Source of the DNA: an uncultured Granulicella sp.
GTDB taxonomy: Bacteria; Acidobacteriota; Terriglobia; Terriglobales; Acidobacteriaceae
Assembly: GCA_937871785.1 (NCBI GenBank)
Contig: CALMON010000145.1
Coordinates: 1 to 35,971 of the forward strand
Reading direction: 5' to 3'
Length of the DNA: 35,971 nucleotides
The position numbers and the translations under genes are program-made. Every line of letters begins with the position of its first letter. Within the stretch, counting starts at the first letter, position 1. The notes beneath the pieces are model-generated. The model was given only the letters and a program-made list of their open reading frames with translations. It was not told the DNA's origin and made no database searches. Positions 24,169 to 34,597 of the stretch are shown here, in pieces.

Positions 24169-25095
24169 TTAGGCCAGCAAATCGTTCAACAACGCCATGC
24201 GGCAGTAAAGCGCGTTCTTGGTTTGCCGGAAATAGGCGGCGCGGTGGTTGGCATCGACCTCCGGCGAAATCTCATGTACCCGCGGCAGGGCGTGCATGAT
24301 GATAGCGTGCGGCTTCAGCGTGTCGGCCAGAGCGGCACTCAGGATAAAGACATCCTGTACGGCAGCGTAGTCGGCTTCGGTGGCGAAGCGTTCGCGCTGC
24401 ACCCGCGTGATGTACGCGACGTCGGCGGCTTGCAGCGCACGTTCGAAATCGGCAGTCTCGCGGAACTGGATGCCGTGGTCGCGAAGCAGGTTGAGGTAGG
24501 CTTCCGGCAGGCGCAGTTGCGGCGGCGAAATGAGGTCCAGCATCACGCCGCGATGCACGCACAAGAGCGGCAGCAGCGAATGGATTGTGCGGCCGTAGCG
24601 CAGGTCGCCGACCAGCGCGATGCGCAGACCATCGATGCCGCCAAGCTCGCGCTGCATAGTGTAGATGTCGCCAAGAGCCTGTGTAGGGTGCTCGCCGGCA
24701 CCATCGCCGGCGTTGATCACGGGCACCGGAGAAATAGCCGCGGCAGCCGCGGCGGCACCCTCCGCGAAGTGCCGCATCACGATTGCGTCGGCGTAGCCGG
24801 CGATGACCTTGACCGTGTCCGAAATGGTTTCACCCTTCACCGCGGACGAGCTGTCGCGCGCGTTCTCGGCGGTAATCACGCCGCCGCCCAGCTTCTGCAT
24901 GGCCGCCTCGAAAGAAAAACGCGTGCGCGTGCTGGGCTCGTAAAATAGGCTTGCCAGGATGCGCCCGCGCATCGGCTGCGGCAGCGTGCGGCCGACGTCG
25001 TCGAGCTCCATACGGCCGGCGGAGGCGAACAGACTGGCCAGCAGATCGCGGTCCAGAAACACCCGCGCGGTAATGACGTGCCTGAGCCGGCTCAC
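24169..25095 (-). CDS. pyrB: Aspartate carbamoyltransferase catalytic subunit
   Basis: The protein has 308 residues. It joins carbamoyl phosphate and aspartate to give carbamoyl-aspartate, the first committed step of pyrimidine synthesis. The carbamoyl-phosphate site is STRTRFSFE; other marks are MRHFAEG, HPTQALGDIYT, VGDLRYGRTIHSL and MHALPRVHEI. The start is GTG 25095, which overlaps the pyrC stop (GTGA). GGAGG lies seven bases upstream, so translation is coupled. It is the last gene of the pyrDEFCB operon; no regulatory pyrI follows. Confidence 0.96.
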   Translation of the reverse strand: MSRLRHVITARVFLDRDLLASLFASAGRMELDDVGRTLPQPMRGRILASLFYEPSTRTRFSFEAAMQKLGGGVITAENARDSSSAVKGETISDTVKVIAGYADAIVMRHFAEGAAAAAAAISPVPVINAGDGAGEHPTQALGDIYTMQRELGGIDGLRIALVGDLRYGRTIHSLLPLLCVHRGVMLDLISPPQLRLPEAYLNLLRDHGIQFRETADFERALQAADVAYITRVQRERFATEADYAAVQDVFILSAALADTLKPHAIIMHALPRVHEISPEVDANHRAAYFRQTKNALYCRMALLNDLLA

Positions 25096-26339
25096 GCGCT
25101 CACCTCCGGGAAAACCGTGCCGCGAATCACTGTGGCGCGTACGCTGCCGGGTAGCGTGTGGCCTTCAAACGGCGACCACGCACAACGGCTGCGAATGCTT
25201 TCGCGCGTGACGTTATACGGCTTGCTGAGATCGAGAATTGTGAGCGAACCGATGTAGCCCGGTGCGATCAGGCCGAAGCCTTCGCCGCTGTTGGCCGGCA
25301 GAAATTCGCGCACGAACTGCCCCGGGTTCCACGCGCAGACGCGGCTGATCTGCTGTGGGGTGAAGCCCTGCTCGACCATGAGCCACCCGGCAAACGCGCC
25401 ATAGGTGTCGAGGTGCGGGACACCGCTCACGCCGGTCTGTTTCTCTTCGAGCGTATGTGGCGCGTGGTCGGTGGCGATGTAGTCGATAGTGCCATCGCGC
25501 AAGGCTTCGATCAAAGCCAGCCGGTCGGACGGCGCGCGCAGCGGCGGGTTCATTTGCAACGCGAGCCGGTTGCCGTCGGTCAGCATCGCATCGTCGAAGT
25601 ACAGGTGGTGCGGCGTCGCTTCGCAGGTGACGCGGACACCGCGGGCCCGTGCCGCGCGTATCTGCGCGAGGCCTTCGCCAGTAGAATAGTGGCACAACTT
25701 GCCAACCAGCCCGTAAGTTTCAATCAGTTTTAGCGCAAACTCCGTCGCGGCGACTTCAGCGATAGCGGGGCGGCGCGCTTCGTGCGTGGCCGCGCCTTTG
25801 TGCTGTTCCAGCAGCACGGGGTCTTCACAATGGAAGCTCACGTTACAGCCGCGGTAGCGCGCGATCGCTTCTTCCAACTGGGCCTGCGACGCAAAAAACA
25901 GGTCGCCCACCGAAGGCCCCATGAACGCCTTGTACGGCACGGGCCGCGCGAGCGGCTGCGTGCCCGGGCCGATGCCCGCGTAGAGCGTCACGTGCACGGA
26001 GGAGCTTCGCGTGAGCACGGCCTTGGCGGCGTAGCTCGCTTCATCGACCGGAGCCACCGGGTTGTTGGGCATGTCGGCTACCTGCACCACGCCGCCATGG
26101 AGCGCGGCGTTCGAAGCCGAACGGAAATCCTCCTTGTGCAACTGCGTTCCGCTGACATCTTCACGCGCATGGATGTGGACGTCGCCGAAGCCGGGGAAGA
26201 TAAGGCAGCCGCTCGTGTCGAGGTCGCTGCGGCCCTGAGCCGGGCCTACATGTGTGATGAGACCGGTCGCCGTATCGACTTCGACGGCACCGTCGAACTC
26301 ACGGTCATGGTTTGCGATGCGGCCTTCAACGCGCAGCAT
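25092..26339 (-). CDS. pyrC: Dihydroorotase
   Basis: The protein has 415 residues. The ATG at 26339 is chosen because AAAGGA lies five bases before it and the protein then begins with the usual short beta strand (MLRVEGRIANH). Metal ligands are in DVHIHARED; the carboxylated Lys is likely in QLHKEDF. SFHCEDP, CEATPHHLYFDD, TDHAPHTLEEK and GVPHLDT complete a type I dihydroorotase. It closes carbamoyl-aspartate to dihydroorotate. The usual HLREPG after the metal site reads HARED, a modest divergence. The gene overlaps pyrF by 14 bases and pyrB by four. Confidence 0.93.
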   Translation of the reverse strand: MLRVEGRIANHDREFDGAVEVDTATGLITHVGPAQGRSDLDTSGCLIFPGFGDVHIHAREDVSGTQLHKEDFRSASNAALHGGVVQVADMPNNPVAPVDEASYAAKAVLTRSSSVHVTLYAGIGPGTQPLARPVPYKAFMGPSVGDLFFASQAQLEEAIARYRGCNVSFHCEDPVLLEQHKGAATHEARRPAIAEVAATEFALKLIETYGLVGKLCHYSTGEGLAQIRAARARGVRVTCEATPHHLYFDDAMLTDGNRLALQMNPPLRAPSDRLALIEALRDGTIDYIATDHAPHTLEEKQTGVSGVPHLDTYGAFAGWLMVEQGFTPQQISRVCAWNPGQFVREFLPANSGEGFGLIAPGYIGSLTILDLSKPYNVTRESIRSRCAWSPFEGHTLPGSVRATVIRGTVFPEVSA

Positions 26340-27159
26340 GGACGTCCTTTCGCACAACGCTGCGTGCGGTGTTGATCGCATCGCGAAAGCCGCGCGCCGC
26401 CCCAGCCGGCTCGCTGCTGTACAGGATGTCACGCGACACGCTCAGGATCAGGCCTTTGCCGCTCGAGTCGAGCCCCGCCGCGACCACCGCGGCGATGTCG
26501 CCGCCCTGAGTGCCGATGCCCGGAACCAGAAACACCGTGTGCGGCGCGAGCGCACGCAGCACGCGCATTTCCTCAGGATACGTAGCACCGACGACCAACA
26601 TACAGTTGCCGTCGCGGTCCCACTCGCGCGTCACTTTTTCGGCGACGATCTGCCATAGCGGTTTGCCATCGCAAAGGAGATCCTGAAACTCACCCGCACC
26701 CGCGTTCGACGTGCGGCAAAGCACGATGCAGGCCTTGTCGGCGCGTTTAAGAAAAGGCTCCATGGCCTCGCGGCCAAGGTACGGATGCAGGGTGATGGCG
26801 TCGCATTGCAACTCGTCGAACGCCGCGGTCGCGTAGCCGCGATTGGTGTTGCCGATGTCGGCGCGTTTGGCGTCGCAGATGACCATGTGGTCGGGGTACT
26901 CGTCGTGCAGATACTCACAGATCATGTCGAGTTCCGTGGCCCCTACAGCGCCACGCGCTTCGAAAAAAGCCGTGTTCGGCTTGAACGCAGCCGCGTAGGG
27001 CGCGGTCTGGTCGATGATGCCGCGGCAGAACGTCCAGAGTGGAAATGTCTCGGCTCGAAAGCGCTCCGGCATACGCTCGAGATCGGGGTCGAGCCCGACA
27101 CACAGCAGCGAGTTCGCAGCCTCGGCGCGCGTGTTGAACTTGGCGGCCACGGCGTTCAT
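26326..27159 (-). CDS. pyrF: Orotidine 5'-phosphate decarboxylase, type 2
   Basis: The protein has 277 residues. The ATG at 27159 shares ATGA with the pyrE stop; the longer open frame upstream is only the shadow of pyrE. Marks of the larger type 2 group are LLCVGLDPD, AFKPNTAFFEA, the catalytic ICDAKRADIGNTNRGYA, VGATYPEEM and VPGIGTQGGD. It decarboxylates OMP to UMP, the last step of the pathway. It lies between pyrE and pyrC with overlaps at both ends, so the two final enzymes are made side by side. Confidence 0.95.
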   Translation of the reverse strand: MNAVAAKFNTRAEAANSLLCVGLDPDLERMPERFRAETFPLWTFCRGIIDQTAPYAAAFKPNTAFFEARGAVGATELDMICEYLHDEYPDHMVICDAKRADIGNTNRGYATAAFDELQCDAITLHPYLGREAMEPFLKRADKACIVLCRTSNAGAGEFQDLLCDGKPLWQIVAEKVTREWDRDGNCMLVVGATYPEEMRVLRALAPHTVFLVPGIGTQGGDIAAVVAAGLDSSGKGLILSVSRDILYSSEPAGAARGFRDAINTARSVVRKDVHAAR

Positions 27160-27851
27160 GGGCGAACGCTCGGCAGCGTCGCGGCTTTGCGCGGGTTGGG
27201 GGCCACCGGCTTCCAGGTGTGCGGACTGCGGAGCCATTCGCGGATGTTCGCTGCGGTCTCGGCGTCGAGCATGCCGCGCGTCTCCGCGCGCTCCAGCACG
27301 GTGTCGAAGGTCGTCAGCGTGTGCAACCGAACGCCCGCCGCGGCGAACTGCTCCCCCGCTTCCCTGAAGCCGTAGCTGATGATCGCGAGGCAGTCGGTCG
27401 ATGTAGCGCCCTCGTCGCGCAGCGCCTGCACCCCGGCAAGACTGCTGCTGCCCGTAGTCACAAGATCTTCCACCAGCAGGACGCGGCAGCCGGACACCTT
27501 GCCGCCCTCCACACGCCGCTTTGTGCCATGCGTCTTGGCTTCCTTGCGAATAAAAATAGAAGGTCGCCGCATGGCAAAACCCAGCGCCGCGCTGTGCGGG
27601 ATACCGGCGGACTCGATGCCGCCCAGCACATTGAAGCCGAGAGCTTCGCGCGCGATGAGCTGCTCGAACCCGGCGATCACTTTGCGCCACTGCGCGGGAT
27701 GAAACGGAAACCGGCGATTGTCGCAATACACCGGCGACTGCATGCCGGATTTGAACGTCAGCGGAGCGTCCGGCACAAAGCCCACACCGCCGATGTCGAG
27801 CAGCGCGTCGGCCACATCTTGCTGCAACAACCTGGTTGCCTCATCGGGCAT
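27156..27851 (-). CDS. pyrE: Orotate phosphoribosyltransferase
   Basis: The protein has 231 residues. The ATG at 27851 has GGAG seven bases upstream and overlaps the end of pyrD by 11 bases; more upstream sequence in frame is pyrD shadow. SGMQSPVYCDNRR, VLGGIESAGIPHSAALG and the PRPP-binding VLLVEDLVTTGSS identify it. It joins orotate to PRPP to make OMP. The C-terminus carries about 25 residues beyond the usual fold. Confidence 0.95.
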   Translation of the reverse strand: MPDEATRLLQQDVADALLDIGGVGFVPDAPLTFKSGMQSPVYCDNRRFPFHPAQWRKVIAGFEQLIAREALGFNVLGGIESAGIPHSAALGFAMRRPSIFIRKEAKTHGTKRRVEGGKVSGCRVLLVEDLVTTGSSSLAGVQALRDEGATSTDCLAIISYGFREAGEQFAAAGVRLHTLTTFDTVLERAETRGMLDAETAANIREWLRSPHTWKPVAPNPRKAATLPSVRP

Positions 27852-28983
27852 GGGCTGGCTCCTCCCGAGGCGCGGCGGCGCTCTGCCGTGCCATGACGCT
27901 ATCGGTTTCGCGGAAAGACTGCACGGCGATTTCCTGCGCCAGCGACGGATTCCACATCGCTCCCGCCGCGGACATGACGGCATCGGCACCCGCCTTGCGA
28001 TACGCCGCGTAGTCCGCGGGCGTGGTCACGCCGCCGACGCCAACAATCTCGAAGCGCATGCCAAGCCGCTCCCGCAGGGCCTTCAGCCGGCCCGTCATTT
28101 CGAGCCCCGCCCAACGGATGGCCGCGCCGCAAACGCCGCTGCGCAAGCGCCCTTCGCCCGGCAGCGCCTGCCCTCCTCGCGCGTCGACCACTTCCGCCGA
28201 AATCGTGTTGATCGCGGAGATCGCATCCGCCGTGTGCCCCACTGCGCGCAGCAGATGAAGCAGAGCTTCGTCATCCGGGAAGTAGGCGATTTTGATCACC
28301 AGCGGCGTGTTTCCAAGCACCGTCTTGATGGCTTCGACGATCCGTTGCGTGCGAGCGACGTCGAAGCAAAGCAGGTTCGCCGTGCCTTCATTGGGGCAGC
28401 TCAGGTTCACCTCGACCACACGCACGCCGGTTTCCTTCACCAGCCGCGCGCCGAGCACGAAGTCCGCGATATACGCGTCTACACTGCCGTTTTCGGACTT
28501 CGTTCCTTGAAAGCTGCCGATGACCACCTGCCCGGACCCTGCGCTGGCCGCGGCGGCGGCCATATCCGGCTGCCACACGTCGGGGTCGAACGATGGAACA
28601 CCGAAGGAATTCGTGATCGAAAGCGGATCGCTGTACACCGCTCCGGCAATAAGGCGACCAGCACTCGGCAGGAGGTCGCCTTCCACCTGCACCGGAAGCA
28701 CGTTGGGCCAGGCGTGCGAGGCGTGCGCGTGGGTGCGCACGGTTTTGTACACCGGCAGGTTGAAGCCATGCTGAAGCGCGGCTCGCACAAAGTTGGCGTT
28801 AAGCAGAGGACCGGCCGGAATGCCCAGCGGCAACGCGACCGGAAGCCCTAAAAAGCGGGACCGCGGGCTGCTTGCCACAGCAGCCGCGGCAGGCTGAGCG
28901 GGCGCGGTGAAGGCACCGAACGGACCGCGCCGATAGTTCTCCTCGTAAGATCGAAGAGGATCGTAGAAGGGTTCAGAGGGCAT
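27841..28983 (-). CDS. pyrD: Dihydroorotate dehydrogenase
   Basis: The protein has 380 residues. The ATG at 28983 has GGAG nine bases upstream. It shows LGIPAGPLLNANFVRAAL, VYKTVRTHAHASHAWPN, SITNSFGVPS, VNLSCPNEGT, VIKIAYFPDDEAL, and the FMN-phosphate region IVGVGGVTTPADYAAYRKAG. The TIM-barrel oxidase fold and operon position support oxidation of dihydroorotate to orotate. The N-terminal ~45 residues are Ala/Pro-rich and not typical. I cannot assign class 1 or 2 from the sequence alone, so the electron acceptor is open. It is the first gene of the pyr operon and diverges from purF. Confidence 0.92.
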   Translation of the reverse strand: MPSEPFYDPLRSYEENYRRGPFGAFTAPAQPAAAAVASSPRSRFLGLPVALPLGIPAGPLLNANFVRAALQHGFNLPVYKTVRTHAHASHAWPNVLPVQVEGDLLPSAGRLIAGAVYSDPLSITNSFGVPSFDPDVWQPDMAAAAASAGSGQVVIGSFQGTKSENGSVDAYIADFVLGARLVKETGVRVVEVNLSCPNEGTANLLCFDVARTQRIVEAIKTVLGNTPLVIKIAYFPDDEALLHLLRAVGHTADAISAINTISAEVVDARGGQALPGEGRLRSGVCGAAIRWAGLEMTGRLKALRERLGMRFEIVGVGGVTTPADYAAYRKAGADAVMSAAGAMWNPSLAQEIAVQSFRETDSVMARQSAAAPREEPAHAR

Positions 28984-29221
28984 TCAGGAACGCTCCACTT
29001 GTAAGGTGTACCACAGGTTCGCCCGTGGACCTCGGACCCTCACCAGTGAAGCAGCGTGCCCCGGCGCCGAGTGTGAACAAGAGATGAATTTGGCCGCAAG
29101 TCTGCTTCGGCTCGGTCGGCCGGCGCTCCTCGCAGCCGACCGCGTGTGAGAAACTTAGGGGAGCGGTGCGGGGGCGCAGGGGGCTTTCCTCCACGTCGGC
29201 CCGGCCAGTCAGCGAGGCTCC
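28984..29221. promoter_or_regulatory. Shared divergent control region of the pyr and pur operons
   Basis: These 238 bases separate the pyrD and purF starts and must hold the promoters of both operons. No known purine or pyrimidine operator was recognised. The visible structure is the hairpin at 29113-29142 on the purF side and a short CCAC/GTGG inverted repeat near 29010-29027 on the pyrD side. Confidence 0.5.
29113..29142 (+). other. Stem-loop in the purF leader
   Basis: CGGTCGGC (29113-29120) pairs perfectly with GCCGACCG (29135-29142) around a 14-base loop. It ends about 80 bases before the purF ATG. No T-run follows, so it is not an evident terminator. A role in leader control or in DNA binding is possible. 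No riboswitch class was recognised. Confidence 0.4.
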
Positions 29222-30733
29222 ATGTGCGGCATTGTCGGCGTCGTTGGACACCATCCTGTCAGCCAGACCGTGTACGACGCGCTTTCCATGCTGCAGCATC
29301 GCGGGCAGGACGCCGCGGGCATCGCGACCTGCTTTGCCGACCGCTTCTACCTGCATAAAGGCAACGGCCTCATCACCGATGTGTTCGATGGCGCCAGCAT
29401 GGCGCGGCTGCTCGGCGATATGGGCATTGGGCACGTTCGCTACCCGACCGCCGGTTGCGCGTCGGTCGCCGAGGCTCAGCCGTTTTACGTGAACTCGCCG
29501 CATGGCATCGTGTTTGCCCATAACGGCAATCTCACCAATGTGTCCGAAATCATCGGCAGCCTGTTCAAGACCGACCTCCGTCACCTGAATACGACCTCCG
29601 ACTCTGAAGTGATGCTGAACGTGTTCGCGCACGGTCTGGCGCGCCGCGGCATGGTCAACCCGCACCCGTTCGACGTCTTCGCGGCGGTTGAAGAAGTGCA
29701 TCGCCGCTGCAAGGGCGGATATGCGGTGATCGCGATGATCGCCGGCGTGGGCATGGTCGCGTTTCGCGATCTGCACGGCATCCGACCGCTGGTGTTCGGC
29801 ACGCGGGCGGCAGGTGAGGCAACCGACTACATGCTGGCGTCGGAAAGCGTGGCGCTGCAGGTGGCCGGCTTTGAGCTCGACCACGATCTCGCGCCGGGCG
29901 AAGTGATCTTTATCGACACCGCCGGCGAGTTGCACACGCACATCAGCCTGCAGGCCCGCGGCAAGGCTCCCTGCCTGTTTGAATACGTGTACCTGGCGCG
30001 GCCGGACTCCGTGCTCGACGGTGCCAGCGTGTACCAGGCGCGCATCAACATGGGCACCAAGCTGGCCGCGAAAATTCGCCGCGAATGGGAGCATGTGCCT
30101 ATCGATGTCGTCGTGCCGATCCCTTCGACCAGCCGCGTGGCCGCGCAGGAAATGGCCAACTGCCTGCGCCTCCCGTATCGCGACGCGCTGGTGCGCAACC
30201 GCTATGTAGGCCGCACGTTCATCATGCCCGGGCAGGCGCAGCGCAAACAATCTATCCGCCGTAAATTGAACCCGATTCCCGGAGCTTTTCGTGGCAAAAA
30301 CGTGCTGCTCGTCGACGACTCCATCGTGCGCGGCACCACCATTCGCGAGATCGTCGCGATGGTCCGCGAGCAGGGCGCGCGCTGCGTCTATGTCGCGTCC
30401 GCCGCGCCGCCGGTGCGCTTTCCCAACGTGTACGGCATCGATATGCCCGCGCGTTCCGAGCTCGTCGCCAACGGCAAGACGGTCCGCGAGCTGGCCGCCG
30501 ACATCGGCGCCGATGAGTTGATCTTTCAAGACCTGCAGGACCTCAGAGACGCCGTTACAGAAGCTTCTCCCGGCCTGACCAGTTTCGACTGCTCGGTGTT
30601 CGACGGCGAGTACGTCACCGGTGACATTACCGCCGAATACCTCGCCACGCTCGAGCAGCAGCGCAACGACGCCGCGCGGCACACCGAAGACGTTCGCAGC
30701 TACATCAACCGCAATCTTTCGGCGCAGCTCTGA
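29222..30733 (+). CDS. purF: Amidophosphoribosyltransferase
   Basis: The protein has 503 residues. The ATG at 29222 has GAGG four bases upstream. Met is followed at once by Cys2 (MCGIVGVVG), the N-terminal nucleophile of the glutaminase half. [22 protein letters not shown] and FAHNGNLTN complete that domain. The C-terminal half has [11 protein letters not shown] and the PRPP site [14 protein letters not shown]. It makes phosphoribosylamine from PRPP and glutamine, the committed step of purine synthesis. No propeptide is present. It leads the purF-L-M-C operon and is only one base from purL. Confidence 0.97.
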   Translation: MCGIVGVVGHHPVSQTVYDALSMLQHRGQDAAGIATCFADRFYLHKGNGLITDVFDGASMARLLGDMGIGHVRYPTAGCASVAEAQPFYVNSPHGIVFAHNGNLTNVSEIIGSLFKTDLRHLNTTSDSEVMLNVFAHGLARRGMVNPHPFDVFAAVEEVHRRCKGGYAVIAMIAGVGMVAFRDLHGIRPLVFGTRAAGEATDYMLASESVALQVAGFELDHDLAPGEVIFIDTAGELHTHISLQARGKAPCLFEYVYLARPDSVLDGASVYQARINMGTKLAAKIRREWEHVPIDVVVPIPSTSRVAAQEMANCLRLPYRDALVRNRYVGRTFIMPGQAQRKQSIRRKLNPIPGAFRGKNVLLVDDSIVRGTTIREIVAMVREQGARCVYVASAAPPVRFPNVYGIDMPARSELVANGKTVRELAADIGADELIFQDLQDLRDAVTEASPGLTSFDCSVFDGEYVTGDITAEYLATLEQQRNDAARHTEDVRSYINRNLSAQL

Positions 30734-30734
30734 C

Positions 30735-33700
30735 GTGGCGTCAGTCCTCGTTTTACCCGGACCCGCCGCGCTGCCTGCCTCCGAAGCGTTGCGCCTGCTC
30801 GCCCGCCTGCAGGCCGTCGATAGCGGTGTCACAGCCGTCCACGCCGAGTTCCTGTACATCCTTAAGCTTGACGAGACCGCGCTGAAAACTGCCGCTGAGA
30901 GCAGACTTCGCGATCTTCTCAGCGTGCCATCGCGGCCATCGACTCGGCGCGCGTCGCTGTGGATTGCGCCGCGTCTCGGAACGCAGTCGCCCTGGTCCAG
31001 CAAGGCGACGGACATCCTTCGCAACACCGGCTTTGGCGCGATCGCCCGCATGGAGCGGGCTCGCGCGGTCTCGGTGCAGGGTGCGGCTGATGCCTTTCCC
31101 CTCGCGTCCCTGTTGCACGACCGCATGACGGAAAGCGTCTTCACCACCAAGTCTGCGTTGCAGCATATATTCGACGAGCACGAAGCAAAGCCTCTCCGGC
31201 AGATCGAGCTGCTGGGGCAGGGTCCGAAGGCGATTGCCGACGCCGACCGCACACTCGGGCTCTCGTTGAGCGACGGCGAAATCCGCTACCTGGTGAACGC
31301 GTTCACGAAGCTCGGCCGCAACCCGACCGACGTCGAGCTGTACATGTTCGCGCAGGCCAACAGTGAGCATTGCCGCCATAAAATCTTCAACGCACAGTGG
31401 ATCGTCGACGGCGTCCGGCAGCCGCGCTCGCTTTTTGGCATGATCCGCCATACGCACGAACTGCACCCCGAAAACGTGCTTTCGGCGTACAAAGATAACG
31501 CCGCCGTGATCCGCGGCTCGGCAGGGAGCCGCTTCTTTCCCGACCCCGTCGACAGCACCTATGCCAGCCACGCGGAAGACGTGCACATCCTGCTGAAGGT
31601 GGAAACGCACAACCATCCCACGGCGATTTCGCCGTGGCCCGGAGCAGCGACCGGTGCCGGCGGCGAGCTTCGCGACGAAGGTGCCACCGGCCGCGGCGGC
31701 AAGCCCAAGGCGGGCCTGAGCGGCTTTACGGTGTCGAACCTCCATTTGCCGCAAGCCCCGCAGCCCTGGGAAGTAGAGTATGGGAGGCCCTCGCACATCG
31801 CGTCTCCGTTGAGCATCATGCTCGACGGGCCACTAGGCGCGGCGGCCTTCAACAACGAATTCGGCAGGCCTGTCCTGTGCGGGTACTTTCGTACATTCGA
31901 GCTCCAGGTAGAGGGCACCACCTACGGCTACGCCAAGCCCATCATGCTGGCCGGCGGACTCGGCAGCATCCGCGCCGAGCACGTTCAAAAAAGCGCGATG
32001 AAGCCCGGCTACGCGCTCGTTGCGCTTGGCGGACCCGCGATGCTGATCGGCCTGGGTGGCGGCGCGGCGTCAAGCGCGGCGTCTTCCAGCGCTAGCGCCG
32101 AGCTCGACTTCGCCTCCGTGCAGCGCGACAACGCCGAAATGGAGCGGCGCGCGCAGGAGGTCATCGACCGCTGCTGGCAGCTTGGCGACGCGAACCCCAT
32201 CGCCTTCCTTCATGACGTTGGGGCCGGTGGCCTGTCGAATGCGTTTCCGGAGCTCGTCAAGGACGGCGGCTGCGGCGGCACATTTTCTCTGCCCCAAATT
32301 CCTCGCGCGCAAAGCGGCTTGAGCCCGCTCGAGCTCTGGTGCAACGAGGCACAGGAGCGCTACGTGCTGGCCGTCGCGCCTGAGCACCTTGCCGCATTCA
32401 CCGCCCTTTGCGAGCGCGAGCGCTGCCCCGTTGCGGTCATCGGCACAGCCGTTGCGGAGCCGCACTTGACGCTCACCGACGGCGCGACGACGCCCATCGA
32501 CCTGCCGCTCGACGTCCTGTTCGGCAACCCGCCGAAGATGGAGCGCCGCTTCACGCGTGCTGCGACACAGAGGCAGCCACTTGCCCTCGAGGGCATCGAC
32601 CTCGCCGACGCGATCGAACGCGTTCTGCGCTTGCCTGCTGTCGCGTCGAAGTCGTTCCTCATTACCATCGGGGACCGCAGTGTCGGCGGCCTCGTCGTGC
32701 AGGAGCAGATGGTCGGTCCATGGCAGGTGCCGGTGGCCGACTGCGCCGTCACGCTGGCCGGCTTCGACACGACCTGCGGCGAGGCCATGGCTGTAGGCGA
32801 GCGCACGCCGCTCGCGCTGATCGACGCCGCGGCTTCCGCGCGCATGGCCGTCGGCGAAGTGATCACCAACATGGCGGGCGCGGCGATCGAAAAACTCGCC
32901 GACATCAAGCTTTCCGCCAACTGGATGGCCGCGGCGGGCGAGCCCGGGCAGGATCAGGCGCTGTATGCGGCCGTCCACGCCGTCGGCATGGAGCTTTGCC
33001 CCGCGCTCGGCATGACGATTCCAGTGGGCAAGGATTCCATGTCGATGAAGCTCAAGTGGCGCGATGGCGACGAAGCGAAGGCTGTGATCTCGCCGCTCTC
33101 GCTGGTCGTTTCGGGCTTCGCTCCGGTCGCGGATGTTCGCCGCACGCTTACGCCACAGCTTGAAGCCGGCAACACCGTGCTGATCCTCGTTGATCTCGGC
33201 GAAGGGAAAAACCGGCTGGGCGGCTCGGCCTTGGCGCAGGTCTACAGCCAGCTCGGCAACGCCTGCCCCGACACACCGGACCCTGCTCGGCTTCAGGCCT
33301 TCTTCGACGCGATCCAGCAGCTCAACTGTGCAGGCAAACTCCTCGCCTACCACGACCGCTCCGACGGCGGCCTGCTCGTCACTCTGCTGGAAATGGCCTT
33401 CGCCGGCAACACCGGCCTCCACATCACGCTACCTCAACGCTCTACGCTCGAAGCTCAAAGCGTATCGGGGCCCCACAGCGACTTCAGCCAACTCTTCGCC
33501 GAAGAACTCGGAGCCGTCCTCCAGGTCGCCGTCACGGACGCCGAATTCCTCCTCGCCACGCTGCGAGCCGCCTCGCTCACGGCTGACATCGTCGGCCAAC
33601 CCGTACCCGGCAACGAGGTCGTGATCCGCAGCGGGCAGGAGGTGCTCTACCGCAGTACCCGCACCGCGCTGTACAAGCTTTGGGCTGAGACCAGCTTTCA

Positions 33701-34595
33701 CCTCCAGTCGCTGCGCGACAACCCCGACTGCGCCGCGCAGGAGCTTTCGCTTCTCGACGACCCCGACCGCCCCGGTCTTTCCGTAACGACGCCCTTCGAC
33801 CCCGCCGAGCGCGTGTCCGCGCCCTTGCTCCACACCGCGCGCCCCCGCGTGGCGATCCTGCGCGAACAGGGCGTTAACGGCCAGACGGAGATGGCCGCCG
33901 CCTTCGACCGCGCCGGCTTCAGCGCCGTCGACGTCACGATGAGCGACCTGCTGGCCGGGCGCAAGCGGCTTGGGAACTTTATCGGCCTTGCCGCCTGCGG
34001 TGGCTTCAGCTATGGCGACGTGCTCGGCGCGGGCAGCGGCTGGGCCAGGACCATCCTGTTCAACGACGCGCTTGCGGAGCAGTTCAGCGGCTTTTTTGCG
34101 CGCGCGGACACGTTTTCGCTTGGAATCTGCAACGGCTGCCAGATGATGGCGCAACTCGCCCCGATTATTCCCGGCGCAGCCGCCTGGCGCCCCTTCAGCC
34201 ACAATGTTTCGACGCGCTTTGAAGCCCGCCTGTGCATGGTCGAAATTCAGCCGGGCCCCGCGATCTTCTTTGCGGACATGGCCGGCGCGCGCGTTCCCAT
34301 CGTGATCGCGCACGGTGAAGGCCACGTTGCCGCCGAACCGGCGAACGCCGCCGTCAGCCTGCGCTACCTCGACACGCGCGGCACCGTCACGGAGCACTAT
34401 CCCGAAAACCCCAGCGGCTCCGCTGCCGGTATTGCCGGCTTTGCGAGCGACGATGGACGCGCCATGGTCCTGATGCCGCACCCTGAGCGTATGTTTCTTG
34501 GCCTGCAGCACACCTGGCTCAGCCGCACGGGACGTACACTCTTCCACAGCCCCTGGCAGCGGCTGTTCGATAACGCGCGAAAATGGGTGGGTTAG
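30735..34595 (+). CDS. purL: Phosphoribosylformylglycinamidine synthase, single-chain type
   Basis: The protein has 1286 residues. It starts at GTG 30735, one base after the purF stop; upstream frame is purF shadow and no good ribosome binding site is seen, so reinitiation is likely. The order is N-terminal domain, linker ([16 protein letters not shown]), two AIR-synthase-like ATP domains ([31 protein letters not shown]) and a C-terminal class I glutaminase with C1132 in GICNGCQMM and PHPERMF near the end. This is the large form as in E. coli, replacing separate PurL, PurQ and PurS. Against my memory of the E. coli protein it carries about 10 extra residues between AGNTGLHI and [11 protein letters not shown], exactly where a heptanucleotide repeat sits. 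Confidence 0.96.
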   Translation: MASVLVLPGPAALPASEALRLLARLQAVDSGVTAVHAEFLYILKLDETALKTAAESRLRDLLSVPSRPSTRRASLWIAPRLGTQSPWSSKATDILRNTGFGAIARMERARAVSVQGAADAFPLASLLHDRMTESVFTTKSALQHIFDEHEAKPLRQIELLGQGPKAIADADRTLGLSLSDGEIRYLVNAFTKLGRNPTDVELYMFAQANSEHCRHKIFNAQWIVDGVRQPRSLFGMIRHTHELHPENVLSAYKDNAAVIRGSAGSRFFPDPVDSTYASHAEDVHILLKVETHNHPTAISPWPGAATGAGGELRDEGATGRGGKPKAGLSGFTVSNLHLPQAPQPWEVEYGRPSHIASPLSIMLDGPLGAAAFNNEFGRPVLCGYFRTFELQVEGTTYGYAKPIMLAGGLGSIRAEHVQKSAMKPGYALVALGGPAMLIGLGGGAASSAASSSASAELDFASVQRDNAEMERRAQEVIDRCWQLGDANPIAFLHDVGAGGLSNAFPELVKDGGCGGTFSLPQIPRAQSGLSPLELWCNEAQERYVLAVAPEHLAAFTALCERERCPVAVIGTAVAEPHLTLTDGATTPIDLPLDVLFGNPPKMERRFTRAATQRQPLALEGIDLADAIERVLRLPAVASKSFLITIGDRSVGGLVVQEQMVGPWQVPVADCAVTLAGFDTTCGEAMAVGERTPLALIDAAASARMAVGEVITNMAGAAIEKLADIKLSANWMAAAGEPGQDQALYAAVHAVGMELCPALGMTIPVGKDSMSMKLKWRDGDEAKAVISPLSLVVSGFAPVADVRRTLTPQLEAGNTVLILVDLGEGKNRLGGSALAQVYSQLGNACPDTPDPARLQAFFDAIQQLNCAGKLLAYHDRSDGGLLVTLLEMAFAGNTGLHITLPQRSTLEAQSVSGPHSDFSQLFAEELGAVLQVAVTDAEFLLATLRAASLTADIVGQPVPGNEVVIRSGQEVLYRSTRTALYKLWAETSFHLQSLRDNPDCAAQELSLLDDPDRPGLSVTTPFDPAERVSAPLLHTARPRVAILREQGVNGQTEMAAAFDRAGFSAVDVTMSDLLAGRKRLGNFIGLAACGGFSYGDVLGAGSGWARTILFNDALAEQFSGFFARADTFSLGICNGCQMMAQLAPIIPGAAAWRPFSHNVSTRFEARLCMVEIQPGPAIFFADMAGARVPIVIAHGEGHVAAEPANAAVSLRYLDTRGTVTEHYPENPSGSAAGIAGFASDDGRAMVLMPHPERMFLGLQHTWLSRTGRTLFHSPWQRLFDNARKWVG
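33430..33457 (+). repeat. Heptanucleotide repeat inside purL
   Basis: Four 7-base units, TACCTCA, ACGCTCT, ACGCTCG and AAGCTCA, match in period and core the intergenic array at 16271-16298. They encode part of [12 protein letters not shown], an apparent insertion in a loop of PurL. Confidence 0.5.
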
Positions 34596-34597
34596 CT

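Noticed and set aside
28973-31252. Long open frame (759 codons) on the minus strand across purF and purL
   Set aside because: It is antisense to two certain genes, is rich in Arg, His and Ala with no domain, and arises from the high third-position GC of the real genes.
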